Shown piece by piece: positions 26,017 through 34,311 of a stretch of 64,000 nt of DNA. A program made the position numbers and the translations under genes. This DNA is from Bradyrhizobium sp. LMTR 3 (GTDB lineage Bacteria; Pseudomonadota; Alphaproteobacteria; Rhizobiales; Xanthobacteraceae). How positions within the stretch are numbered: the first letter of the stretch is position 1; each line of letters opens with the position of its first letter. A model generated the notes under the pieces. That model was not told the origin of the DNA. It saw only the letters and a program-made list of their open reading frames with translations, and made no database searches. The stretch spans positions 186,001 through 250,000 of the forward strand of contig NZ_MAXC01000012.1 of assembly GCF_001693485.1 (NCBI RefSeq), given 5' to 3'.

Positions 26017-26158
26017 TGGCAAGCACGGTGACACCGAACCGTACGGCGCTACCGGACTTGAAAGATTTTAGACGCATGGCTGTATTGCCAAGCGAAATTC
26101 ATATTGCAATGCAACATTGGGGCACCTAGGTATCTCCGCAATCAAATGCGAGGCCCTT

Positions 26159-26461
26159 ATGAGCGAAGACTGGAACACGAAATACGGCACACGACGCGTC
26201 CGGCGGGATCCGCCGACGCTGGAGGAGGCAATCTTCGCCGCGGTGGGGATCACCGACGATCAGCAGCAGCAGGCGGAAATCGCCGCGGCGCTGATGGGCC
26301 TGCCCTACGAGGAAGTGCTGGCTGAAGTGAAGAAGACCGGCCGCGCGCTGGCGCGATCGGCCACCCGCGTCATCGCGGGCGAGCAAGGCGCGCAGCGTTC
26401 GGTCGTGGTCGAGCGCCGCGTCGTCAGGCGCTTCGGCAACGACAAGCGTACCGGCACCTGA
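26159..26461 (+). CDS. Conserved hypothetical protein (100 aa)
   Basis: A 100-residue soluble protein: charged start (S-E-D-W-N-T-K-Y-G-T-R-R-V-R-R-D-P-P-T-L-E-E-A-I), a helical middle (D-Q-Q-Q-Q-A-E-I-A-A-A-L-M-G-L-P) and a basic tail (V-V-V-E-R-R-V-V-R-R-F). It resembles short conserved Bradyrhizobium proteins of unknown role. The ATG at 26159 is chosen over one 42 bases earlier because the conserved-looking part starts there. Followed by an intergenic palindrome. Confidence 0.7.
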   Translation: MSEDWNTKYGTRRVRRDPPTLEEAIFAAVGITDDQQQQAEIAAALMGLPYEEVLAEVKKTGRALARSATRVIAGEQGAQRSVVVERRVVRRFGNDKRTGT

Positions 26462-26487
26462 ATAGGCAGCAACTCGCCGGTTGATTT

Positions 26488-26609
26488 GTCATTCTCCGAT
26501 GTGCAATTGCACATCGTAGGCGTGCGAAGCGCGAGCGCGGAATCCATTGGACCGCAAAGTGTGAGGCGTGATGGATTCCGGGCTCTCGCTTCGCGAGCCC
26601 CGGAATGAC
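26488..26609. repeat. Intergenic palindromic element with nested 20-bp palindrome
   Basis: The ends (GTCATTC on the left, GGAATGAC on the right) and the inner GGAATCCAT/ATGGATTCC arms pair as inverted repeats, with smaller hairpins inside. Within it, 26497-26516 is a perfect 20-bp palindrome. It is related by its GTCATT ends to the element at 2975-3061. Confidence 0.7.
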
Positions 26610-26639
26610 GAAGACAGTCGTCCGCTATTTGGCCTGAGC

Positions 26640-27272
26640 TTAAGACGCACCCCACTCCGACGGGGCGGTCCCGGCCATACGAAGCAGCATTCGCCGATAA
26701 GCCCGGTTGAAAGCCACCACCGCACGCGTCGTCTTCAGCACGCTCTCGATCCAGGACGTCGCAAGTTCGGCCTGATCATACTTCGTCAGATCGATCGTGC
26801 CGGTGGATTCGCCGTGGCGGAATACAAGCTGCGCGCCAAACTTGCTAGCGAGCGCCCGCATCGCCTCGTTCTGCGCGCCGGTGGTGATCCGCAGGCTCTT
26901 ATAGCCCTTGGCGCGTGCTTCCTTGATCAGCTTGCGGAACAGGATGCTGCCGACGCCGCGACGCCGCACGGACGTTTCGACGCTGAAGGCGATCTCGGGA
27001 AGCGAATCCGGTGACTGGTCCGGCGGATGCAGCTCCGCCGCTCCGCGAACCACGCCGTTTTCAAAGAAGGCGATGATCGTCGTGCCGTCATTGGCGCATT
27101 TCTCGGCGTAGCGCTCGATGAAGCTGTCGTCCATGAAGCCATGGAAGCGGTCGCGGCGGCTAGTGCGGTCGAGCCGCAGCAGGTGATCGCGCAATAGCGG
27201 CAGTTCTTCCTGCTGGCTCAGCGTGCGCACGCTGCTATCGGCAAGCGCAGCCGCAATAACGGTGAGGTACAT
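26640..27272 (-). CDS. GNAT family N-acetyltransferase
   Basis: A 210-residue acetyl-CoA-dependent transferase. The core shows the GNAT A-motif region E-I-A-F-S-V-E-T-S-V-R-R-R-G-V-G-S-I-L (R-R-x-G-x-G for CoA pyrophosphate binding), then I-K-E-A-R-A-K-G-Y-K-S-L and Q-N-E-A-M-R-A-L-A-S-K-F-G. The N- and C-terminal extensions are not assigned. The acceptor substrate is unknown. It is divergent from the AraC-type regulator. Confidence 0.85.
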   Translation of the reverse strand: MYLTVIAAALADSSVRTLSQQEELPLLRDHLLRLDRTSRRDRFHGFMDDSFIERYAEKCANDGTTIIAFFENGVVRGAAELHPPDQSPDSLPEIAFSVETSVRRRGVGSILFRKLIKEARAKGYKSLRITTGAQNEAMRALASKFGAQLVFRHGESTGTIDLTKYDQAELATSWIESVLKTTRAVVAFNRAYRRMLLRMAGTAPSEWGAS

Positions 27273-27532
27273 AGTCCAAAACTCCTCTGAGAAAACCCTC
27301 GAGGAGGCGTCGAATCCCTAGACCACCCATATTGTGCGGCGCAGCATCGAATTCAAGACCGGATCGCTCCGTATACTGCCTTAAATAACGGCAGCATTTC
27401 CAGCAATTTAGCCGACCTACCAGTAACCAATTGTTAAGGTTCGTCACCCGACGCAAAGTGGGCATGGAGCTTGCTTATTTTTGGATGCGCCAAGCCCAGG
27501 CAACGCACCCGGATGGTTCGTGGAGACCCATT

Positions 27533-28486
27533 GTGGCTGTCGTGCTCGACACCAGATCTTGCCTTCCGGAGCGCCGGCTTGCGGTGTGGCAGGACATCGT
27601 GTGCGACACCTTCGTCGGGCTCGACTGCAAATCGGACATGCGCGGCGCGTTTTGGGGCTCGGTGTCGCAATCCAGAATCGGACAGGTTGCGCTCACGCAG
27701 GTCGATTCCACGGCACAGCGGGTATTCCGCACGCCGTCGCGAATAGCCCGCGCCAGCGAAGATTTCGTGCTGATGGCGCTGGGCAACAATGGCGTGAACG
27801 GCGTGTTCCAGGATGGCCGCGAGGCTGTCGTCTCCGCGGGACAATTCGTCATCTACGACACCACCCGCCCCTACGAGCTGCGCTTCGACGACAGCTTTTC
27901 GCAGACGATCTTCCAGATGCCGCGCAAACTGCTGCAACAACGCGTCGGCTCGTTCGATAGTCTGACCGCGACGACGTTTGCAGGCGATCGCCCGCTCGAA
28001 CGGCTGACATATGATTTCGCGCGCAATGTGAGCAGGACGATCGAGTTGGTTGATCCCGCCGCCGCGACGCGCCTGCTCGACCAGGCGCTCGACCTGCTCG
28101 CGATGACGCTCGCCGACCGGCTGCATGCCCGCTTGCCGGACCAGTCGGCCCACCGGTCGGCGCTGCTTTATCGCCTCAAGAACCATATCCTGACGCATCT
28201 TTCCGACCCCGAATTATCGCTGCCGCGCGCTGCGGCGGCGATCGGAATCTCGCCGCGTTACGCCAGCGATCTGATGGCCGCCGAACAGTCCTCGTTCCGC
28301 AGCTACGTGCAGGCGCAACGGCTGGAGCGCTGCAAGCGAGATCTTGCCGACCCCGCCTACCAGGCCCGGCACATCGGCGAGATCGCCTTCGCCTGGGGCT
28401 TCAACGACCTCGCCCATTTCAGCCGCATCTTCAAGCAGCGCTTCGGCATCTCCCCGCGCGAATGGCGCGAGCAGCCCAGTAAATAA
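27533..28486 (+). CDS. AraC family regulator
   Basis: A regulator of about 317 residues: an N-terminal AraC-binding-like sensor domain (from L-P-E-R-R-L-A-V-W-Q-D through Q-F-V-I-Y-D-T-T-R-P-Y) and a C-terminal pair of helix-turn-helix units (S-L-P-R-A-A-A-A-I-G-I-S-P-R-Y, then I-G-E-I-A-F-A-W-G-F-N-D-L-A-H-F-S-R). The GTG at 27533 has GGAGA at good spacing; an upstream in-frame ATG at 27464 is the alternative. It lies just before the nitrilase and aldoxime dehydratase genes on the same strand and probably activates them, as known for aldoxime gene clusters. Confidence 0.88.
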   Translation: MAVVLDTRSCLPERRLAVWQDIVCDTFVGLDCKSDMRGAFWGSVSQSRIGQVALTQVDSTAQRVFRTPSRIARASEDFVLMALGNNGVNGVFQDGREAVVSAGQFVIYDTTRPYELRFDDSFSQTIFQMPRKLLQQRVGSFDSLTATTFAGDRPLERLTYDFARNVSRTIELVDPAAATRLLDQALDLLAMTLADRLHARLPDQSAHRSALLYRLKNHILTHLSDPELSLPRAAAAIGISPRYASDLMAAEQSSFRSYVQAQRLERCKRDLADPAYQARHIGEIAFAWGFNDLAHFSRIFKQRFGISPREWREQPSK

Positions 28487-28632
28487 CGCCAGCCCTCTCC
28501 TCTCCGCCCCTCAGCCATCCATGTGCCGGTTACGACAAGTTTTTGTTCCGCCGCGGACAAGCGGCGCGCACGGCCACGGCTATAGGCTCGACGCCAGCGA
28601 ACGTCGGTTGCCAATGCGAAAGGATTGATGCG

Positions 28633-29646
28633 ATGGGTCTGGTTCATCAGAAATACAAGGTAGCGGTGGTTCAGGCGGCGCCGGTCTTTCTCGATCTCGA
28701 CGCAACCGTGGACAAGACGATCGCGCTGATCGAGGAAGCTTCCGCGAAAGGCGCGAAGCTGATCGCGTTTCCCGAGACCTTTATTCCCGGCTATCCGTGG
28801 CAGATCTGGCTCGGAGCGCCCGCCTGGGCGATCGGCCGCGGTTTCGTGCAGCGCTATTTTGACAACTCGCTCGCCTTCGACAGCTCACAGGCGGAAAAGA
28901 TCCGCCAAGCCGTGAAGCGCGCCAAGCTGACGGCCGTGCTCGGGCTGTCCGAACGCGACGGCGGAAGCCTTTATATCGCGCAATGGCTGATCGGTCCCGA
29001 CGGCGAGACCATCGCCAAGCGTCGAAAGCTGCGGCCGACCCATGCCGAACGGACCGTGTTCGGTGAAGGCGACGGCAGCGATCTCGCCGTCCACGACCGC
29101 GCCGACGTCGGACGGCTCGGTGCCTTGTGCTGCTGGGAGCATCTGCAGCCGCTCTCGAAATACGCGATGTACGCCCAGAACGAACAGGTCCATGTCGGCG
29201 CCTGGCCGAGTTTTTCGCTGTACGATCCGTTCGCGCATGCGCTCGGCCATGAGGTCAACAACGCCGCCAGCAAGGTCTATGCGGTCGAAGGCTCGTGCTT
29301 CTTTCTCGGCCCCTGCGCTGTCGTTTCGCAGGCCATGATCGACGAGCTCTGCGACTCTCCCGAAAAACATGCCTTTCTGCATGCCGGCGGCGGTCACGCC
29401 GTGATCTACGGGCCGGACGGCAGTTCGCTCGCCGAGAAACTTCCGCCCGACCAGGAAGGCATTCTGTACGCCGACATCGACCTCGGCATGATTGGGGTAG
29501 CGAAGAACGCCGCCGATCCGGCCGGGCATTATTCGCGGCCCGACGTCACGCGGCTGCTGCTCAACACCACGCGCGCCAACCGCGTCGAGCATTTCTCGCT
29601 TCCCGTCGATGCCGAGGTCATGAGCGAAATCAGGCTGCAGGCCTGA
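28633..29646 (+). CDS. Nitrilase
   Basis: A 337-residue carbon-nitrogen hydrolase that converts nitriles to carboxylic acids and ammonia. The catalytic triad is visible as Glu in F-P-E-T-F-I-P-G-Y-P, Lys in R-K-L-R-P-T-H-A-E-R, and Cys in C-C-W-E-H. The last motif and overall length are those of true nitrilases rather than amidases. AAAGGA lies about nine bases before the ATG at 28633. The aldoxime dehydratase gene follows 31 bases later, giving an aldoxime to nitrile to acid route under the AraC-type regulator. Confidence 0.93.
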   Translation: MGLVHQKYKVAVVQAAPVFLDLDATVDKTIALIEEASAKGAKLIAFPETFIPGYPWQIWLGAPAWAIGRGFVQRYFDNSLAFDSSQAEKIRQAVKRAKLTAVLGLSERDGGSLYIAQWLIGPDGETIAKRRKLRPTHAERTVFGEGDGSDLAVHDRADVGRLGALCCWEHLQPLSKYAMYAQNEQVHVGAWPSFSLYDPFAHALGHEVNNAASKVYAVEGSCFFLGPCAVVSQAMIDELCDSPEKHAFLHAGGGHAVIYGPDGSSLAEKLPPDQEGILYADIDLGMIGVAKNAADPAGHYSRPDVTRLLLNTTRANRVEHFSLPVDAEVMSEIRLQA

Positions 29647-29677
29647 CGCACTTCATTTTCCGAGAAGGAGCAGGCCC

Positions 29678-30727
29678 ATGGAATCCGCGATCCCTGCGCA
29701 TCTGCAAACCGCGCGAACGCGTCACCGCCGCGTCGGCGACGATTATGCGCCGCCCTACCCGTCTTTCGTGGCGCGGCACAAGCCAAGCGTGACGCGGGTG
29801 GTGATGGCCTATTTCGGTATCCAATCCCGCGGCGCGCTCCCGGCCGCCGCGGAGCAAGCAATAGTGCGGCTCGCTTCGGATTTCGCAAGCATCGACGGCC
29901 CGTCCCATTGGGACCGCGCTAGCTATATCGACGAGGCCGGCTTCACCAATCTCGTCACCGTGGCCTATTGGGACGAGCGGCAAAAATTCGATCGCTGGTT
30001 TCCGCCCGTGCGTGAGCGCTGGACCGGCGAGCAACGGACCAGTAACGGGTGCGGGACTTTCATCGAGGCGCTTTACCCGTCCGTGCACGGCTATGAGACG
30101 CTGTTCTCTTCGCTCGGAAGGCCCGAAGGCGTCGCCGTTCTCGCCGACGGCATGAGCGGCGAGGTTTTGGAGCACGCCTATTGGGGCGGCATGCGCGACC
30201 GCGTCCCGTTGTCCCAAACCAGCGAGATGGCGCCCTCAGGCTCCGCGCGAGCCATTCGCGACGGCGCGCGTATCCGGATCATCCCGCATGACAATATCTG
30301 CCTGATCCGGTCGGGCCAGGATTGGGGCGATACCGAAGCCGCAGAGCGCAAGATGTACCTTGACGATGTGGAGCCGGTGCTGCGCGAAGGCATGGATTTC
30401 CTCCGCGACCAGGGACGTTCGATCGGCTGCTACTCCAACCGTTACATGACCGTCGTCGGCGCTGGCGGCGCGACAGCCGAAAAGTCCTACGGCATGAGCT
30501 GGTGGAAAAGCCTGGCGGCGCTGGAGCGCTGGGCTTAATCGCATCCGACCCATGTCAGGATTTTCGGCGCCGCCATGAAGTATCTGTCGACGCTCGGACC
30601 GGCCGCAAAACTGCGGCTCTACCACGAGGTCACCATCGCCCGCGCCGACGAACAGCTTTTCGAATATGCGGATTGTCATCCACAAACCGGAATGCTGAAC
30701 GCCGTGCAGACGGTGGAGGCGGCCTGA
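29678..30727 (+). pseudogene. oxd: Aldoxime dehydratase, interrupted by in-frame TAA
   Basis: The heme enzyme phenylacetaldoxime dehydratase (aldoxime to nitrile) is recognisable from P-P-Y-P-S-F-V-A-R-H near the start to Y-G-M-S-W-W-K-S-L. At 30536-30538 an in-frame TAA stands where homologs usually have a codon such as GAA; the same frame then continues for 62 residues with S-H-P-T-H-V-R-I-F-G-A-A-M-K-Y-L, L-Y-H-E-V and C-H-P-Q-T-G-M-L-N-A to TGA at 30725-30727. With the stop read through, the length (about 349) is normal for the family; as written, the product is 286 residues and lacks the conserved histidine-rich C terminus where family members are known to hold heme and catalytic histidines. 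One base change (GAA to TAA) would explain it. Confidence 0.85.
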
Positions 30728-30728
30728 G

Positions 30729-31127
30729 CTACAGTACCATCTGGGTTTGCGTGACGACCGCAACCAGCCTGCCGTCCTCGGTCTCCAGTCGCGTCTGCCA
30801 GACTTGCGTGCGCCGTCCCCGATGCACCGGCGTCGCGGTGGCGATCACCGTAGAGCCTTCCTTGGCGCCGCCGATAAAATTGGTCTTGCTCTCGATCGTG
30901 GTGGTGCCCTTGGCATCCTCGGGCAGATTGATGAAGGTCGCGGCCGCGCCGACCGAATCCGCAAGGGCCATGATCGCGCCGCCGTGAATGGTGTTCCGCA
31001 GCGTGCAGAGGTCCGGCCGCACCAGCATCCTGGCGGCCACCCGATCCATTCCGGCTTCCGTGAAGGTTACCCCCTTCAGTTCCGCAAACGGCATCTTCAT
31101 CGACTGGATCTTTTCGAGCGGCGTCAT
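30729..31127 (-). CDS. PaaI family thioesterase
   Basis: A 132-residue hotdog-fold acyl-CoA thioesterase. The active-site region I-H-G-G-A-I-M-A-L-A-D-S-V-G is the classic PaaI-type motif (His-Gly-Gly with a following Asp), and T-N-F-I-G-G-A-K-E-G is the usual second strand. It cleaves acyl- or aryl-CoA thioesters in the cytoplasm. GGAGGA precedes the ATG at 31127. It converges on the interrupted aldoxime dehydratase gene with one base between the stops. Confidence 0.9.
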   Translation of the reverse strand: MTPLEKIQSMKMPFAELKGVTFTEAGMDRVAARMLVRPDLCTLRNTIHGGAIMALADSVGAAATFINLPEDAKGTTTIESKTNFIGGAKEGSTVIATATPVHRGRRTQVWQTRLETEDGRLVAVVTQTQMVL

Positions 31128-31251
31128 TCGTCCTCCGGCTTTTCTTTGAAGTGGCTTCCTGAACAGGATGGAGGCTGCCGGTAAATCAGGCAATGACCTC
31201 CAAGGTAATGGCGGCCGTGACATGGCGCGCGGAATTCGGCATACCGTCGGC

Positions 31252-32043
31252 ATGCGCTACTTCCCGCCCCGCCGGATCGTCTGCCTGACCGAGGAGACCG
31301 TGGAAACGCTTTACCTGCTCGGCGAGCAGGACCGCATCGTCGGTGTCTCCGGCTATGCGGTGCGCCCGCCGGGCGTCCGTCGCGAGAAGCCGCGGGTCTC
31401 GGCCTTCATATCGGCGGACATTCCAAAGATTCTGGCGCTTGAGCCCGACCTCGTGCTCGCCTTTTCCGATCTGCAGGCAAACATCGTTGCCGACCTCGTG
31501 CGCGCGGGCGTCGCCGTCCATGTCTTCAACCAGCGCGACATTGCGGGCATCCTCGCGATGATCCGGATGCTGGGGGCTATGGTCGGTGCGGCGGAGCGCG
31601 GAGATCAACTCGCGCGCGGCTTTGAAGAGCGCCTCGCGCGGGTCGCCGCGACGCCCCGGGCCGCACCGAAGCCCAAAGTCTATTTCGAGGAATGGGACGA
31701 TCCGCTGATCTCCGGCATCGGCTGGGTTTCCGAACTGATCGAGATCTCCGGCGGCGAGGACGCGCTGCCGAAGCTACGGTTTCAGCAGGCGGCCAAGGAC
31801 CGGATCATTTCGCCTGACACGGTACGTGACGCCGCGCCGGACGTTATCCTCGCGTCCTGGTGCGGCAAGAAAGTCGTGCCTGAGCGTATCCGGCAGCGTC
31901 CGGGCTGGGGCGACATCCCGGCGGTGCGCAGCAACCGCATTGTCGAGATCAAGTCGACGATCATCCTGCAGCCGGGCCCGGCGGCGCTGACGGATGGGCT
32001 CGATGCGATCGTTAGGGCGTTGTGGGCTTCGTCGAATCCGTAG
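31252..32043 (+). CDS. BtuF-like cobalamin-type binding protein, no signal peptide
   Basis: A 263-residue protein of the class III (helical-backbone) binding-protein fold: R-I-V-C-L-T-E-E-T-V-E-T-L-Y-L-L-G near the start, K-I-L-A-L-E-P-D-L-V-L-A-F-S, and the C-terminal part with I-V-E-I-K-S-T-I-I-L-Q-P-G-P-A. This pattern fits the cobalamin/iron-complex group. No signal peptide and no transporter partners are seen nearby, so its role is uncertain. The ATG at 31252 starts the conserved part; upstream residues are not leader-like. Its TAG stop lies inside an intergenic palindrome. Confidence 0.75.
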   Translation: MRYFPPRRIVCLTEETVETLYLLGEQDRIVGVSGYAVRPPGVRREKPRVSAFISADIPKILALEPDLVLAFSDLQANIVADLVRAGVAVHVFNQRDIAGILAMIRMLGAMVGAAERGDQLARGFEERLARVAATPRAAPKPKVYFEEWDDPLISGIGWVSELIEISGGEDALPKLRFQQAAKDRIISPDTVRDAAPDVILASWCGKKVVPERIRQRPGWGDIPAVRSNRIVEIKSTIILQPGPAALTDGLDAIVRALWASSNP

Positions 32044-32131
32044 GGTGGGCGAAGGCGCGTCAGCGCCGTGCCCACCATTCCAGCCCGCGGCGAAAAATGA
32101 TGGTGGGCACGCTTCGCTTTGCCCACCCTAC
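32040..32131. repeat. Intergenic palindrome, GTAGGGTGGGC family
   Basis: Ends GTAGGGTGGGCGAAGGCG and CGCTTTGCCCACCCTAC are nearly reverse complements, with nested arms CGTGCCCACC and GGTGGGCACG. The same element occurs at 616-708. Here its left end supplies the TAG stop of the binding-protein gene. Confidence 0.8.
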
Positions 32132-32175
32132 GGTAGCTGCGTTCGCAGGGACGACATCGAACTTTGTGGCTAAGC

Positions 32176-33453
32176 TTACACCTTCTCCACCCCGCACCAT
32201 TCCGCAATGAACAGCGCGGTCGCTTTGGTCGACTTCCGGAGCGAGTCGACCTCGACATATTCGTTGAAGCCGTGCATCGCGGCGCCCTTCGCGCCGAAGC
32301 AGAGGCTCGGGATATTGTAGTTCAACCCGTAGAACCGGGTATCGGTCAGCGCGGTGAACGCGCGATCCGGCACCGCGCCGCCATAGACGGCGTCGAACGC
32401 TTTTGCGAAAGCGGCTTCCGGCTCAGTCGAGTTCGTCAGTTCATACCCCTCCGACAAAAAGCCCGACCATTCGACCTGCGGCGGGTTGTTGGAGAGGAAT
32501 CGATGATCGCGCGCCGCCGCCGACACGCAGGCCAAAATCTCCTTCTGGCATTCGGCGATCGACCAGCCCGGCAGAACCGCAATGCGGCAATCGACGTCGC
32601 ACCAGGCCGGCACGCTGGAAGCCCAGTCGCCGCCCTTGATGATGCCGGGGTTGAAGTTGAGCGGATGCGCGACCGCCTTGAAATGGCGGTCCGCCTTGGC
32701 GCGCTCGTTCCAGTCGGCCTCGAGCTTCTGCAGCGCGTGGATCAGATGATACGCCGCCATGATCGCGTTGGCGCCGGCGCCGGCCTCGAACACATGCACC
32801 GGGAAGCCGCGCACCTTCAGGCGAAACCAGATCACGCCGACCTGCGAGCGCACCATGGTCTCGCCGGTCGGCTCCGGGATGAAGCAGGCGTCCGCGCGAT
32901 AGCCGCGCTGCAAAGTCGAGAGCGCGCCGACGCCGGTCGACTCCTCCTCGATCACGGATTGAAAGTGAATACGCGCGGTCGGCTTCAGCCCAGCGGCCTT
33001 GATCGCATCCAGCGCATAGAGTGCACCGATCGTGCCTGATTTCATGTCGCAGGCGCCACGGCCGTACATCTTGCCGTCCTTGATGGCGGGCGAGAACGGC
33101 GGCGTCTCCCACATGTCGAGGGGTCCTGCCGGCACCACGTCGCAATGGCCCTGCAGGATCAGCGATTTGCCGGCATTGCTCGCGGGACGATAGGTACCCA
33201 CCACCGTGCGCGCCTTGGAAAAATCATGCTCGATCGGGCCGAAGCCGCGCAGATCCTTCAAATCCTCGACGTCGATATGCCAGTCGTCGACCTCGTAGCC
33301 GCGTTGGCGCAGGAGATCGCCGATCATGTCCTGGCACGGTCCTTCGGCGCCCCGGGTCGAGGGGATCGCAACGAAATCCTTCGTCGTCGCCAGTTGGGCA
33401 TCAAAGCCGGCGTCGACGGCGTCGAGGATTCTTTGTTGCGTATCGGTCGTCAT
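32176..33453 (-). CDS. M20 family deacylase (ArgE/DapE type)
   Basis: A 425-residue zinc-dependent deacylase. Metal ligands appear as His in L-Q-G-H-C-D-V-V-P, Asp in M-Y-G-R-G-A-C-D-M-K-S-G, and the catalytic Glu pair in V-I-E-E-E-S-T-G-V-G; the C-terminal H-G-F-N-E-Y-V-E His is also in place. These are the hallmarks of the acetylornithine deacetylase and succinyl-diaminopimelate desuccinylase group, but the exact substrate cannot be told, and no arg or dap genes are adjacent. Start at 33453 (M-T-T-D-T-Q-Q-R). Confidence 0.9.
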   Translation of the reverse strand: MTTDTQQRILDAVDAGFDAQLATTKDFVAIPSTRGAEGPCQDMIGDLLRQRGYEVDDWHIDVEDLKDLRGFGPIEHDFSKARTVVGTYRPASNAGKSLILQGHCDVVPAGPLDMWETPPFSPAIKDGKMYGRGACDMKSGTIGALYALDAIKAAGLKPTARIHFQSVIEEESTGVGALSTLQRGYRADACFIPEPTGETMVRSQVGVIWFRLKVRGFPVHVFEAGAGANAIMAAYHLIHALQKLEADWNERAKADRHFKAVAHPLNFNPGIIKGGDWASSVPAWCDVDCRIAVLPGWSIAECQKEILACVSAAARDHRFLSNNPPQVEWSGFLSEGYELTNSTEPEAAFAKAFDAVYGGAVPDRAFTALTDTRFYGLNYNIPSLCFGAKGAAMHGFNEYVEVDSLRKSTKATALFIAEWCGVEKV

Positions 33454-33510
33454 GCGGCAGCTCCAGTGAAGGAATTCGGGGAAGTCGGGAGTGCGCACCC
33501 TACCCCGATC

Positions 33511-34236
33511 TCAGCCGCCGGCGTAATGCGCAAAATGCGCATCCCGCAATGCATCTTCGAGCAGGCGGCCTTCTGAATAGCCGCTCAGCGAGGCCGGTCG
33601 CTCGACGCCGTCGAGAAGCCGCGTACAGGGTTCCGGCCGGCCCAGCACCGTGTGCACCGGAATGCGCTCGGCATAAACAGGCAGCTCATAGTCCTCCTCG
33701 TCGTCGGCGACACCCTTCGACCTGATCTTGGCGGATGCCTGCTCGATTTCCATCGCGATCACCGATGTCGCCTTGATCTCCTGCGCCGTGCTTTGCCTTA
33801 ACGTCGCGGTCCGATCAGGGAAGAAGCGGTCGACCATGGCGACGAGCGCGCGCTCCTTTTCGACCGGATCGGTAACAAGATAGGCGGTGCCGAAAGCCAT
33901 CACGGCGCGGTAATCCGCCGAATGGTTGAAGCCGCAGCGAGCCAGCACCAGGCTGTCGAGATGCGCAACCGTGAGGCAAACCCTCTCGCCCTCGGACTGG
34001 TTTCGCAGCATGCGGCTGGCGCTGCTGCCATGCCAGTACAGCCTGCTCCCTTCCCGCCAGAAGAATGTCGGCGTGCAATAGGGCTGGCCGTCGATCACGT
34101 AGGAGACGTGGCACAGCATCGAGGCGTCGAGCAGGCTGTGCACTGTGGCGTGGTCGTAGAAGCCGCGATCATGGCGGCGCTTCACCTGATTGCGCGGCGA
34201 TAACGGATACACATCGGCAGTCACGGCGTCGGTCAC
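33511..34236 (-). CDS. Pyridoxamine 5'-phosphate oxidase-like flavin-binding protein
   Basis: A 241-residue protein of the PNPOx-like split-barrel family. The N-terminal half has H-A-T-V-H-S-L-L-D-A-S-M-L-C-H-V-S-Y and P-Y-C-T-P-T-F-F-W-R-E-G, then L-Y-W-H-G-S-S-A-S-R-M, which is the flavin-phosphate region. The GTG start at 34236 follows CAGGAG; the longer upstream frame crosses the divergent regulator and is not coding. It may bind FMN or F420. The divergent MocR/PdxR-type regulator 75 bases away probably controls it. Confidence 0.88.
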   Translation of the reverse strand: MTDAVTADVYPLSPRNQVKRRHDRGFYDHATVHSLLDASMLCHVSYVIDGQPYCTPTFFWREGSRLYWHGSSASRMLRNQSEGERVCLTVAHLDSLVLARCGFNHSADYRAVMAFGTAYLVTDPVEKERALVAMVDRFFPDRTATLRQSTAQEIKATSVIAMEIEQASAKIRSKGVADDEEDYELPVYAERIPVHTVLGRPEPCTRLLDGVERPASLSGYSEGRLLEDALRDAHFAHYAGG

Positions 34237-34281
34237 GGCAGCTCCTGTTGGATCGGTGGCGGTTCGTTGAGAGTTGTACCG

Positions 34282-34309
34282 GCCAATTTGGTCTGCGATA
34301 GTGCCAATT
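34282..34309. promoter_or_regulatory. Direct repeat, probable MocR/PdxR operator
   Basis: GCCAATT occurs at 34282-34288 and again at 34303-34309. The copies are 21 bases apart, two helical turns, in the gap between the divergent flavin-binding gene and the MocR-type gene. Direct repeats on one face of the helix are the known arrangement for MocR/PdxR regulators. Confidence 0.55.
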
Positions 34310-34311
34310 CC

